Part shown: piece after piece, positions 22,909 through 34,692 of the stretch
Layout of the letters: each line of letters begins with the position of its first letter
How positions within the stretch are numbered: position 1 is the stretch's first letter
Source of the DNA: Cryptomeria japonica
Taxonomy: Eukaryota > Streptophyta > Pinopsida > Cupressales > Cupressaceae
NCBI RefSeq assembly: GCF_030272615.1
Contig: NC_081412.1
Location: 671,052,852-671,116,851 of the forward strand
Reading direction: 5' to 3'
DNA length: 64,000 nucleotides
Made by a program: the position numbers and the translations under genes
Notes under the pieces: model-generated
Databases searched by the model: none
Told to the model about the DNA's origin: nothing
Seen by the model: the letters and a program-made list of their open reading frames with translations, nothing else

Positions 22909-25080
22909 ATGGCCAAAGAAGAGAAAGATGGGAGCATGGAGCGAAATTTTGACACTCTAATTGATATGGGCATAAATGCTTGGTAGAATGAATCAATAGG
23001 CTGAAGAAAATAGAACAAATAACTCAGGTGAAGACATTAGAAGTGGTGCCATAATGAAGTGGATAGAACAAGAGACAGATCAGGAGATAGGGCTACTACC
23101 CGACATGATGCTTACACTAGAGGATCAACCTCTATAACTCTATTTCCTACCTTCACTCCTCATGAAGAAAAACATCAGGAAACTATTTTTCCTTATGCAG
23201 ATGAGGCGCGAGAGGCATATCTTGAGTACAGTACTTTACCTCCTGACTTGAGAGAGATGTGGTTCTTTGATCAGTTCATGAATAAAAGGGGTAGAAGAAG
23301 TGGAGGAAGGAATGACTACCACACTCCGACATGAAATGACTATCAATATTCTCTTGGAAAAATAACCATGCCTTACTATGATGGGAGTAACAAATGCACA
23401 ACAAGGTCATGGGTACAAAATCTTGATAACTATTTGTCATTACATCCTATGTTGAAGAGGATGCTATTATATTTGGTACCTTACACTTGGAGCGTGCTGC
23501 TCATGAGTGGTGGTATCATGGATTGAGCACACTTGGACATATATAGATCACTATCTATGCAAATTTTATAGATAGATTGAGAGAGATATTTAATTGCAAA
23601 GATCCAGACATGTACTGCAGAGATCTAGAACAGTTGAAGCAAGTTGGTAACCTGGAGACTTACATTGGTGAGTTTCAAATATTGTCAATTATGGTGCCCA
23701 GCATTAGCGAAATGAGGTTGGTGTTCTTTTTCATGGAAGGACTCACAGAGCCACACAGAGGTTGGTTGAAATCCTCTGATCCACCTACTCTTTAGGAAGC
23801 CAAGAAGAAAGCATGAAGCATGGAGTTCGCAGCACCTAGGAGCAAGATTTTTTACAAGGAAACTCCTCCTACTACTAGTCAAGAGAGCCCTCAACAAAAT
23901 GTTGATAAGAAGAAGAAGAAACCAGCAGCAGTGGTAGATGAGGAGACACGAGAGGAGGTGAGGAAGAAGAAACTTTGTTTTTGGTGAAAGGAGCCTTATA
24001 CTAGAGAGCATGATTGTCCCTTGAGACCAAAAGGGAAGGAAAATCGAGCTATGTGGGTACACTATGATAAACTCAATTCTGAAAATTTAGACTAGCAGGA
24101 TGAGAATGTTACTATGGAGATTGAGCTAGATGGAAACCTATCTCCTCTAACCATTTTTGCTGATGAACAAGGAGAGATTACCTTCTGCTTCAGAGGATCA
24201 GTTAATGAGCAATGTTGTATATCTTTTCTTGACATTGGAGATACGTGGAATTTCATTGATGAAGGATTTGTAGCTTGATGCAGGTTGTAGGTAGAGGACT
24301 TCAAAGGATTTAGAGTAATGATTGATGAATGGATACACTCTCATGTGCACCAAAAATATAAGTGGTATTCCTTTGTTAATGAATGACTATGAATTACATA
24401 TAGATTTCTATGTGTTCAACATGGGAGCAACAGATGTGGTCTTGGGAATGAAATGGCTCCAAGACATTGAAAAGTTATCCTCAATGTACGTAAGTTGGAG
24501 ATGAAGTTCAAATCAAATAATAGAGAATATATGTTCAGGGGAATTTTTGATTGCAACCTACATGCAATCTCTACATTTAGAGGAGACAACAAGAAAGATG
24601 AACAATAGAAAGAACTTATGTTGGTGGATAATCCTTTGTTTGAGGTTGATGCTTCTTAGATTATGAGATCCATTCTATGATTTGGATCATCCTGATAGTG
24701 ATGATTGTACCTCAAAGATTCATGCAGGTTTCATGGTAGATAATTCACATGTTTATATAGTGAGGAGTCTTCATAGTTACACATTTGATCCTCACGTTGT
24801 TGATTTTCTTCAGAGACATATTTTGGGGGTACATGAGAAGAATGATGGCTTCTCTCCGGTTGAGTTTAAGGGAAAGAGGGATTCACTACATGATTTGATT
24901 GATCCTTATGACATTCATTCTATTGAAGCATATGATTTGATAATGTGGATTTAGTTGATGATGCAGGAGATGTGTAGTGATCCCAGGGACATTACTCTAT
25001 ATTTCATTTGGGATTCAAGACATGATATTCTTCAGAACGTTGAGATTGAGCAGTACAGATTGCTTGGGGTTAAGAAATTT
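22909..25080 (+). pseudogene. Family B gag-protease remnant without polymerase
   Basis: A start at ATG 22909 (MAKEEKDGS) is plausible. Gag text follows in shifting frames: ITMPYYDGSNKCTTRSWVQN (23370), HEWWYHG (23505), QVGNLETYIGEFQ (23640) and FFMEGLTEPHRGWL (23730), a typical gypsy retrotransposon gag. A CCHC-like CFW-KEPYTREHDCP lies near 23972, with a stop where Cys is expected. The retropepsin reads FLDIGDTWNFIDEGF (24230; usual D-T/S-G-A/S) and GATDVVLGMKWLQDI (24427). A 90-codon segment (24682-24954) with DPYDIHSIEAYDLIMW is of unknown function but is also present in the minus copy. There are several stops and at least two frameshifts. Confidence 0.78.
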
Positions 25081-25095
25081 TAGGTGGGGTGGATT

Positions 25096-25291
25096 TGTAA
25101 TGTCCCTAATTTTAGCCTTTAGGATAATAGGCGTTATAAGGAGAAATTAATTAAATTGATTTCTTATAAAGTCATTAAAATAAATTATTTATTAAAAAGT
25201 GACTTTATATTTAATTAATATAATTAAAAGTGACTAAAGTATAAAAATAAAATAATAATTAATAGTCACTTAATAAAACTAAATAAAGTGT
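25096..25291 (+). repeat. Family B 3' LTR, truncated
   Basis: First 196 bp of the LTR (TGTAATGTCCCTAATTTTAG...), preceded by the purine-rich AGGTGGGGTGGATT. It stops at AAATAAAGTGTG, where copia RNase H sequence of G resumes. Confidence 0.85.
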
Positions 25292-25967
25292 GAAGAAATA
25301 TAAATCTATGATTGTTGGATTATTGTATTTGATAGCTTTTAGATTGGACATTATGTAGGATGTCTATCTAGTTGTGAGATTTCAAGATAATCCAAAGAAA
25401 TCAAATGATCAATAAATAAAGAAAATATAAATATTTGAAGAGTACTCTAGATTATGGTTTGTGTTATAAAAACAATGGTGACTTCATGTTAAAGGCATAT
25501 ATTTATGTTGACTAAGATAGATGTGTAAATGGTAGGAGAAGCACAAGCGGACATGCACTTTTCTTGGTAGATAGGTTGTTGTCTTGGTTAATTAATAAAT
25601 AGGATTTAGTTTCATTATCTACTATAGAGGTAGAATATATTGTATCAACATCTTGTTGTACTCGAGCTTTGTGGATGAAGCAAAATCTTAGAAATGACAA
25701 AGTAATGTATAATGAAGCATTTCCCATTACGTGTGACAATACCAATGCCATAAACATTTCAAAGAACTTGATAATGCATTGAAGAACTAAAGACATTTCT
25801 ATTTGGTATTACTCCTTGAGAGAGAAGGTTGAAAAGAAAGAGGTTAGATTGGAGTATATACAAACAAATGAATAGATTGCAGATATATTTACTAAATTTA
25901 ATTGGCAAAGGATACTTTTGAGTATATCAAGCTGAAGTTAGTCCCCACTTTGAAAGAAAATTTAATG
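25292..25967 (+). pseudogene. Old copia element G, RNase H end
   Basis: KYKSMIVGLLYL near 25310, KYLKSTLDYGLCYKNNGDF near 25432, GRRSTSGHALFLVDRLLSWL (25532), STIEVEYIVSTSCCTRALWM (25617), [13 protein letters not shown] (25733) and a damaged IADIFTK end near 25877. These are RT-connection and RNase H blocks of a copia element, in order, with many stops. They fit the RT fragment ending at 19122 and complete the same old copy. Confidence 0.8.
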
Positions 25968-26694
25968 GTAAATAATAATAATAAAATTGAAATTAAAAGG
26001 AATAATATTATATTAAAATAAAAATATAAAAGAATATAATTAAATATAATTAATATTTGATTAAGTTAATGAAAAAGACATGGAATGAAAAGTTATGACT
26101 CCCTCAAACATGAGATATAAAAGGAAGAAGAGAACCTAATTTGAGAGGAGGATAATTTGGGAAATAGAAGTGTAGATCTGATTGTGAAAGGGTGTGTCCC
26201 TTTCAAAGTGTAGAAATAATGACGAGTTTCACTCTTTCAATTTGTGCTAATGGTGGAAGGGTATATCTCTTGCCAAAGGGAATACATGATGAAGAGGTGT
26301 AACCTCTCCCTCACATTGAAAAATATAAAAGAAAAGAATTAAAAGCCTCCAATGACATCACCACATATCAAATCATATCAGAACTATTATTAAGTTACAA
26401 GCAATAACATCTTTATTTTTTGTGATATGTATGTGGATGTGTTTAATATGTATACTTAATATATGAAGCTCGATAATGTTCTTATGCAAAATTTAATTTT
26501 TTAGCATTTGAATTTATTAGGTAGTGGCTTGATTCTATAAAAGTTCCCTTTAGAAACAGAAGTTTTAAATTTTGAAAAAAAAGCTAAAGTAAGTTGTTTC
26601 ATATAGTCGTGAAATGAGATTAGTCAATTACATTCAACATGATACCATATAAGAAAATACAACCAAATATGGTTTGTGTAGATCACGGGAGATG
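25968..26694 (+). other. AT-rich stretch, probably old 3' LTR of G
   Basis: It directly follows the RNase H end of G, where a 3' LTR is expected. Degenerate units such as AAGGGTGTGTCCCTTTC (26188), GAAGGGTATATCTCTTGCC (26256) and AGAGGTGTAACCTCTCCC (26295) can each fold into short hairpins. No 5' LTR is available for comparison, so this is an inference. Confidence 0.4.
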
Positions 26695-26699
26695 CTAGT

Positions 26700-29155
26700 T
26701 GAAGAACACAAATGGACACTGAGAGGGGGAAATGAATCAATGTAATCTAGAATTTCCTAAATTAAGAGTGTAGATATTAAGAATGCAATGAAAATGGGAA
26801 CAGAAAAACACGTACAATAATCAATCCACAACACAAGATTTATGAGGAAAACCCAGAGTAGGAAAAACCTCTGTGAGAATAGCTGCAGGAGTCTACTGCT
26901 CTAATCGAACCTCACAATAATATCACTAATTATAATATTTTTAGGGCACCAACTCAAGGAGTACCAACCCCTGAGATTTTTGAGCACTAACTCAAGGAGC
27001 ACAAACCCCTAACAATTTAGAGCACCTACTCAAGGAGCACCTACCCCTTCTCTGAGCACCCACTCAGAGAAATATAGTAATATCAAAATTTTTTAAAGCA
27101 ATGAAAAACCTTGTTAAAAATGTGTTTTGTAACACTTAAAATTTCTCACACCTTGAGAATGAATTTCTCTGCCTGTTGATGTTCTTCTCCCATTTTATCT
27201 TCTTCCTCTATCTGATTGTCTTCTTCTCTCTGCCTCTGCTTCTCACTTCTAATCTCTTTTCTTTATTCTCTCTGTCTCTCTCTATGACTTAATTCTCTTC
27301 ACATACTCGGTAGTAATAGAAGCTATCAACACAACTAGTTTTTCTTCCTGGTCAACTTATACACTTAGGGTTTCCCTCCAAAAGTAGATTAAAAATCTAA
27401 TTTCCTCATGCTTCCAAGAGATTATGTCAGTAGACATATTAGATATTTTGTGCACTGATAGCCACCAATCATAAATAGATTCTCCTATTCTCTAGTTGAT
27501 ATTTGTTTTCAAATATTTATACATCCACCTCTCTACTATGAGATCCTCTCAAGCCACTAAATGATCTACCTTGTCTATTTTGGATCAACTACCTACAATA
27601 AATAGATCTCCTCTATTTTCTTATTGTTCTTTGTGCTTGGGATTGTATTTTCAAAAAACTCAATTTATCTAATAGATTTGATCTCCTCCCTATCGACCTC
27701 CTCGATCCCTGCAACCATATGTAGCTGATATGCCATTAATGCATTCTTGATCCTCTATCGATGTGACCTAAAGAGATGGACAACTTCCCCCATCATTTCT
27801 GACTTTTGTGTATCAAAAACCTGAATCCTAGATTCCAGATGTCTTCAAAACCATCATCCAAGTTGCTCAGTCAAGGTCGGTCAATTATCACATGGATCCC
27901 TGTGTCTATTGGCATGCCAACGTGTTGACTAGATCTTCTTCCTTGATCATACCAGCCTCAAACTTTGTCACTGGGGGATGGTGGGATATGTACCATCTCT
28001 CTTTTATCTTAACCCATAGGGTCCTCTTTCCATCCTTATGCATGCTATGGGACAACAAAATGCTTCTCCCTTCTCAGTATTCCCTTACCACATGGGGCCA
28101 TTTTGCATCCATCTTGAATGAAACCAAATAGAAGGGAGCCTAATCACATCTTCCTTTTGGATGCCCCACATGCACTTTTCCTTCACCCTCTGTTGTCATG
28201 AGATAGCAGGAGACATCTCTCCCTTATCATTGTGTTACCTCGCATGACCACTTCACTCTCATCTGCCTTACTGTGGGATAGCAGAGAATGTTATTTGCCT
28301 TGCATTAATGTTATCCTGCAAGGTCACATTTCTCTTGTCCAACACATTATGGGATAATGGGGTGATCTTCTTTTCATTGCTTTCTTTACCCCACACAACT
28401 TCTTATTTCCTATCTTTGTTACCGTGGGATAGCTGCAGATAATTTGACAAGGTGGGCCCAACCAACCAACACTGCTCACATCCACCACCACAAGGTCTCA
28501 CATAAATGCGCCACTCCCAACGTGGCCCAGTCAAATGCTTCAAACAAAACTTCAACTGACACAAAAGAAAGTGGGGACCCCACGAACCATCCAACCACAC
28601 AACACAACATCATATCGGAGGTCAAAGATTGGTGAGAAGTCAGAACAAAGAACAAAAAAACAAAAAAAAACTTCAACCTTTCTAGTTAAGCACTATACTT
28701 GGAAAAAAGAATCTATTTTCTTGTAATGGGACCCAAAGTATTTGAGAGACAAATCCAATGGAACATCCAAGCCTGAAGAAGGAGGGTCTCATACAATCAT
28801 AACACAGCTCGAAGGGTTCACTCAATAGTAGACACATGGATGCCAATGAACCCGACCAAGACATAGCAACCACTACACCTAAATAGAACTTCATCGATAT
28901 AACACAAAGGGCTTGCATAGCCTGAAAATGATCACAATGACAAACCAAGTCAGACTGAAACCTAGGGATGTCGTTGAGACTAAAACATAGTCATGCCAAA
29001 AAACTACCTAATAATGGATTTTCACCATTTTTCTATTTGCAACCAAGATATATCAAACCTGATGGATTAAGCACATCTCTCTTTATTGCCAATTGGATCC
29101 TCTACACCCTATAACTACTTGACCTAGTTGACATCAATGACAACAATTTCCAACA
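26700..29155 (-). repeat. Element C 3' LTR
   Basis: 2456 bp; on the minus strand it starts TGTTGGAAATTGTTGTCATTGATG and ends TTCTTCA. It matches 46755-48971. It has a direct-repeat cluster near 26950-27070 (GAGCACCNACTCAAGGAGCACC type) and GGGATAGCAGG-type repeats near 28200-28440. Short ORFs in it (for example 28403-28676) are not credible genes. Confidence 0.9.
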
Positions 29156-29172
29156 ATCTCCCCCTTTGGCAT
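29156..29172 (-). other. Element C polypurine tract
   Basis: On the minus strand CCAAAGGGGGAGAT adjoins the LTR start; the preceding AATCAATG resembles the corresponding spot in F. Confidence 0.75.
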
Positions 29173-30511
29173 TGATTTCAACACACGAACTGGACATTAT
29201 ATTCTCTCCCCCTTTGACAACAATGGCAAAGGGCCTAATGTCACTCTCCCCTTGTGATGATATACCAATTTATCCCCACCAGAGAAACAAATAGACTAAT
29301 ATTTTTCTAGAAGTATGCATTCTCTCTCTAATTTGGATTGTCGGAACTGCCTGAGAGCTATATGAACCATTATTACAATATAAAAAGCAGTGCCAAAACT
29401 GCTTACAAAAACTTTAGAACTCCCCTTGAGACAAGCATGAGGTTCAAGGATGAAAAAAATAAAGCAGTAGTCTCCCCCTGAACCACAGACATCAAAATAC
29501 ACTAAGTGTTGAAAGAAGGTCGGACAACCCCCAATTTAAATCTCATATATTCAAAGGTGTCCTTGGGTAGTGGCTTAGTGAATATATCAACTACTTGTTC
29601 TATACAATGCACACATATTCAACTTTTACTTCTTTCTCTGCAACCTTTTCCCTGAGAAAATGATACTTGATTGCAATGTGCTTTGTCCTAGAATGTATGA
29701 CAGGGTTCTTTGATATATTTATAGCATTTGAATTGTCACACATGATAGGAATGGGATCTAAAAAATTCTACCTTAATGTCCTTGAGTGTCTGCTTCATCC
29801 ATAATACTTCTGAGAAACATGTGGCAACTATAATGTATTCTACTTTGGTAGTTGATAATGAAACTAACTCTTGCTTCTTGCTATGCCATGAAACCAATCT
29901 ATCACCTAGGAAGAAGGCTCCTCCACTAGTACTCTTTCTATAATCTATGCATCCTACCTAGCCAACATCTATATAAGAATGAAGAGTAAAATCACCTTTA
30001 TTTGGATACCATAAACCATACTCCAATATTCCTTGTAGATATTTAAATATCCTCCTTACTACATTGACATGTGACTTCTTAGGAGCTACTTGATACCTTC
30101 TACTATGCACAAAACTTGAACTATATTTGGCCTTGAAGCTATGAGACAAACTAGACCTCCAATCATAGATTTTTACAAGGTCTGATCAATACTAGGTGAC
30201 TCGTCATCCTTGCTTAATTTGCATCTTGTGACGATAGGTGTACACACTAGCTTGTTGTCCTCCATCTGAAACTTGTTCAACATGTCCTTAGCATAATTGG
30301 TTTGTGAAATAAATATGCCTTTGTTTCCTTGTGCTATTTGTAAACCAAGAAAATATGACAACTCTCCAAGCATGGACATCTCAAATTCGGACTACATTAG
30401 ATCAGCAAAGTCCTTGCATAAGGTATCGTTGTTGCCTCCAAAGATGATATCATCCACATACACTACTACAATGATCATATGATTACCATCAGACTTGATA
30501 TATGAGTTGCT
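29173..30511 (-). pseudogene. Element C RT (3' half) and RNase H
   Basis: Minus strand. The catalytic [11 protein letters not shown] is near 30455-30425, followed by EFEMSMLGELSYFLGLQIAQ (30379-30330), then YGLWYPNKGDF near 30010. RNase H text is near 29950-29820 and a final IFTK-like block near 29560. Stops break the frame repeatedly. About 350 bp next to the polypurine tract are non-coding. The N-terminal half of RT lies beyond the D insertion at 34693. Confidence 0.82.
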
Positions 30512-30516
30512 ATCAT

Positions 30517-30979
30517 TGTTGGTGTAGTTAATTATTCATTTTGGATATAATTACACTCTACTTAAGTTTACTTAGGATAATGCATTTCATAGTAGTTTGG
30601 GTATGAGACACTTGGGTGTTTGTGCCACATTGGGATAGTGTGTAGGAGAATTTCCACCTTTTGTGGTCTTATCTTGTTGTTGCATTACACCTTTAGTGGG
30701 TGATCCACCTCATGTGGAATATTATATTATTTCTCCTACCTACCACACCTATTTCCTACCTACTCTTGTTTCTTATTGAGCCACATGTCATGTTTTTGTG
30801 CTCACATATCCATATAGCCTTGCCTATATAAGAAGACTCATATTCATTGTATGTAACAATGATTGATGATCCAGTTGATCAATATTTTCATCTTGATAGA
30901 ATACAGTTTATTCCTATCATATATTTTGTCTCTCTTATTTATGCTTTCTATTGCCTCTAGATCTTGGCAAATTCTCACA
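30517..30979 (+). repeat. Element D 5' LTR
   Basis: 463 bp. GCCTATATAAGAAG at 30832-30845 is a good TATA candidate and is repeated in the 3' LTR as GCCTATATAAGCAG near 34531. Confidence 0.92.
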
Positions 30980-30992
30980 TGGTAGCAGATCC
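30980..30992 (+). other. Element D primer-binding site
   Basis: TGGTAGCAGATCC directly after the LTR. It resembles but differs from the initiator-Met site TGGTATCAGAGC used by A. Confidence 0.65.
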
Positions 30993-31782
30993 ATTAGAGT
31001 GTCATTGGTTTACCAATTGAGAGAAATTTGATGTTATTTGTGGTTGTGTATTTTGGAGCTTTCTATTGCAGGTTATTATTGAAGCTTGATGGTTCAAATC
31101 TGAGGTCACCATTGGATTGAGGAGGTCCAAGAAAGTCATTTTTTCCTTTTTTTTCATCCAAATCGGACTTCAGAGGCCAAATCTAGAGGCATGTGAAGTT
31201 GCGACGAATTTTTTCCAGAAATTATAATTTTGCAGGCAATTTTAAAATAGTGATATCTCACTCATCCGAACTCCTTTTTTCATGCAATTTTTTTTTGTTT
31301 TGGGGTAGAATTCATGATCTGTACAGTGGTGCATGATTTTTTATATTTTCTAACATAGGTTTTTCTGAAATCATGAAATCCCAATTTTTACAACTTTGGA
31401 GGCTTTGTTCGAGATCATATGGACTCCTTTTCAAGTGCCATTTATTTTTTAAGTGCATAATTTTTTGTCCACTTTCATAATCTGCCATTAGTTTGCAATG
31501 ATTTTGAGTGGATGTTCTACTCTCAGTATTTGATCATTTTTGGCCTATTTGGTGCTTTTATTTTGCTTGGATCTTAGTTTAGATCACTGACAATATTTGG
31601 TGGAGACTCTTATAGCCTATTTGATGTAGTTGTAAAATTGAAATTATAATTTCACTTTGCCTTGTTTTTCAAGTGGCCCATTGTACATGCACTAAGTATA
31701 AAGTGCCAAATCATGGTTTTAGGGGGGTTGTCTTGTGTGATTATTCCTCTCTCTATCTTGTGTATTTTTTATTTTGGTGCTA
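30993..31782 (+). other. Element D leader
   Basis: About 0.8 kb of untranslated leader, T-rich, with no motif I recognise. Confidence 0.5.
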
Positions 31783-33281
31783 TGGGTTCTCCTAAATGTT
31801 CATTTTTAACTCCTCATAATTATGCTTCATAGAAGATTAAGTCTTTGACTAAACTAATGGAAAAAAGACTCATTCATTATGTAAATGGAACTATAACAGC
31901 ACCACCTGATCCTAAGGTTGATCCTAATGCTCAAACTGAATGGCTCACTAAGAATGCTATGGCACTTGGAACTCTTAGAAAATATGTATCAGATGACCTC
32001 ATTTTTCACATTAAGAAGTGTACAACAATAAAATAGGCTTGGGATATTTATGAGAAATTGTATGGTCAAGTTGATGGGATAAAAGGCTACAAGCTTGATA
32101 GTGAACTCACAACTTTGGATCCCAAGGATTTTGATACAATCTAGGATTATGTCACAAAATTAATTGAGCTAAGAGAAAAACTAAAGGATTGTGGAATTGA
32201 CAAAAAAGATGCTCAATTGGTTTATAACTTGTTGGACAAGCTTCCTTCAGAGTATGTAGCCTTTGTATCTAGCTTTCACACCCATAGGTTAGCTCAAGGT
32301 TCCTCTTACACTTCTCCCTCATTTGATTCATTCACGAAGATGTTGATACTTGAGCAATCTAAGCTGACTAAGATGGGGATTCTCAAATCTTCAAAGTCAC
32401 AAGCTTTGGTAGCTAATAAGGGGAATCAAAGCAATCATGGAAAATGCAAGAATCAAAAGAAACCTAAGTCTAAACCACAACAAGATGGAGCACAATCGTC
32501 CTCTCCACAACAAGGTGATTCTACATCCTCACCTAAGAGGAAATCATATAAGGACAATCATTTTTTTGCATATTGCAAGAAGTCAGGACATGATGAATAA
32601 TATTGTTACAAGAAGGATATTGGTGAGTTGAAGAATCTTCTTGAGAAGAAAAAAATCAACCTACCTTCTAGAATGTCTACATCGACTTCTTCTTTAAAGG
32701 ATAAAGGAAATGATCACTCTTTTGGGATAGATAAAGGAAAGGGACAAGCTATTTGTGCTACTACAAGTCATGATTCAGGGAGATGACTTCTAGATTCAGA
32801 GGCTTCTCATTACATGGCCTCTTCGCAGTCTATGTTATCTTCATTTGAGTCTTGGCACATGCCGCAGATTTTGATGGGCAATCATACATACATGGATGTG
32901 ATTGGGAAAGGATCTATTGCCATTGGGGATAACTCCTTCAATGATATGTTGCATGTACCCCATTTGACAAACAATCTTCTTTCCATCTATCAAATCACAC
33001 ATGGGGCTACTAGGAAAACTGTGGAGTTCACAACTAATTTAGTTATCATTAGAGACTTGGAGAGTGGATCTATCATTGCGACTGGACTGGTTGATCATGC
33101 ATCTCGTTTGTACTCTTTTTCACATTTTGGTCTTATTTATGAGTTTGATTCTTCCTATGTTGATGATTCAAATTTTGAGGAGAACTTTGGGTACTTGAAC
33201 TTGGGGATTCTCACATGTGACCCCATTCTTGAGCCTTCTATTTCATCTCCTCTTATTGATATCACAACCTATTGCACCTGA
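31783..33281 (+). pseudogene. Element D gag and protease
   Basis: Starts near ATG 31783 (MGSPKC), with a frameshift and a stop just after. Gag text: MEKRLIHYVNGTITAPPDPK (31857), AMALGTLRKYVSDDLIFHI (31960), AWDIYEKLYGQVDG (32037), LVYNLLDKLPSEY (32217). The zinc-knuckle area FFAYCKKSGHDE-YC (32564) has lost the first Cys and carries a stop. The protease start LLDSEASHYMASS (32787) has Glu for the Gly of DSGAS. The block MLHVPHLTNNLLSIYQIT (32946) follows, then the frame ends at 33281. The integrase HHCC region that should follow is absent. Confidence 0.85.
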
Positions 33282-33372
33282 TCATGTAGCTAGTGCGACT
33301 ATTTTTCCTTCTTGTGATTCAGTGCAATAGGATATTTCATGTCTTCCAGCTTCAGTTTCAAGGGATGCCTAC

Positions 33373-33879
33373 TTGACAGATATTACAGGTTTATTTGTGG
33401 AGTCCTACATTGTATATTTGGGAGACATTATTGATGACATTCATCTTCTCTTTGATGAGGATGATCCTTCTTTGATTGTTGCGAGGGAACACTTTGACCC
33501 TCTTGTTCATTCTCTATATGATCATTCTTTCGAGGTTGATATAATTGTGGATAATTTTGTACATCAGTTGGATGAGGTCTCTTTATCTTTTGAGGAGACA
33601 TGTGAGTCTTTGTATATTGTTATACATTCATCTCCACTAGATCATGGAGTACCTTTTTTAGCAGGGTGGAGCAGTTTACCAGCTTTGGAGGGAGTAACTT
33701 TCAGCATCAAAATGGGGACACTTGAGCAGTTTTCAGAGATTTCGTTCATCATGAGTATTTTTCATACATCTTCCCTTCATTATTTGGGAGACTTCATGGA
33801 TACACCTTTGGTTTTGTTTCTTCCTAAGGGGAGGAATGTTTTTCGACGTTCATGGAGCAGTTTCTTCATACATCATTGA
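33373..33879 (+). CDS. Unassigned ORF in element D (168 aa)
   Basis: An open frame of 168 codons following the truncated protease. It is acidic (repeated D-D-I, F-D-E-D-D, F-E-E-T) with many Val, Ile and Ser and no motif I recognise. It occupies the place of integrase and RT in a normal copia element. It may be a captured or rapidly diverging coding segment, or only an open stretch of 3' non-coding sequence. Nothing shows it is expressed. Confidence 0.35.
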   Translation: MTDITGLFVESYIVYLGDIIDDIHLLFDEDDPSLIVAREHFDPLVHSLYDHSFEVDIIVDNFVHQLDEVSLSFEETCESLYIVIHSSPLDHGVPFLAGWSSLPALEGVTFSIKMGTLEQFSEISFIMSIFHTSSLHYLGDFMDTPLVLFLPKGRNVFRRSWSSFFIHH

Positions 33880-34222
33880 GCTTCTATCATTGGTGTAGAT
33901 TCTACATTGAGGGAGGGCTTCCTAGTCTCTCTTCTTCTTCTCTCATTTGGGGGGGGACATTTTCCTCACATGGGGTTTTGTTCCTCACATACTTCTATGA
34001 GAATTCTCTTGTATAGGTTTCATCTCTCTTTTGGGGGAGGGTTTTTTCCCATCGGGTTTTTCTCTCTTTCCCCACTTTGTGAAAGACTTCATTGCATTGG
34101 TTTGCCTGCATTTGCATTTGTACATGGCTACCTAACATGGCCATGTAGTCAGGACCCATCTTTCATTGCTTAGTTGCATTGTAGACTTAAGTGCATTCCC
34201 CTAAGTTGCACTTAAGGGAGGG
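33880..34222 (+). other. Element D 3' non-coding region and polypurine tract
   Basis: No gene. TTTGGGGGGGGACATTTT (33949) and TTTTGGGGGAGGGTTTT (34028) are G-rich tracts of polypurine type; the one used would be CTTAAGGGAGGG at 34211-34222, next to the 3' LTR. Confidence 0.6.
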
Positions 34223-34687
34223 TGTTTGTGTAATTAATTATTCATCTTGGATATAATTACACTTTACTTAATTTTACTTAGGATAATGCATTTCATATTA
34301 GTCTGGGTATGAGACACTTTGGTGTTTGTACCACATTGGGATAGTGCATGTAGGAGAATTTCTGCATTTTATGGTCTTATCTTGTTGTTATATTCCACCT
34401 TCGGTGGGTGATCCACTTCATGTGGAATATTATATTGTTTCTCCTACCTACCACACCTATTTCCTAGCTACCCTTGTTTCTTATTGAGCCACATGTCATG
34501 TTTGTGTGCTCACATATCCATATAGCCTTGCCTATATAAGCAGGCTCATATTCATTGTATGTAACAACGATTGATGATCTAGTTGATCATTATTTTAATC
34601 TTGATAGCATACAGTTTATTCCTATCATCTATTTTGTCTCTCTTATTTGTGCTTTCCATTGCCTCTAGATCTTGGCAAATTCTCACA
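34223..34687 (+). repeat. Element D 3' LTR
   Basis: 465 bp, direct repeat of 30517-30979, followed by the ATCAT duplication. Confidence 0.92.
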
Positions 34688-34692
34688 ATCAT

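Larger units (their letters stand above)
21081..25291 (+). mobile_element. Family B gypsy-like element, plus copy, 3' LTR truncated
   Basis: 5' LTR 21081-22754, primer-binding site, a decayed gag-protease frame, and a 3' LTR of which only the first 196 bp remain before old copia sequence resumes. The missing 3' LTR end, plus roughly 20 codons of element G, points to a deletion at the right border. Between protease and 3' LTR there is only about 0.5 kb and no RT or integrase motif. Confidence 0.85.
30517..34687 (+). mobile_element. Short copia-like non-autonomous LTR element D
   Basis: A 4171-bp element with LTRs of 463 and 465 bp, starting TGTTKGTGTARTTAATT and ending AAATTCTCACA, with the exact 5-bp duplication ATCAT (30512-30516, 34688-34692). 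It is inserted antisense in the RT of element C. It encodes copia-type gag and the protease start, then an unassigned ORF; integrase, RT and RNase H are absent. The LTRs differ by eye at several percent of bases. Confidence 0.92.
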
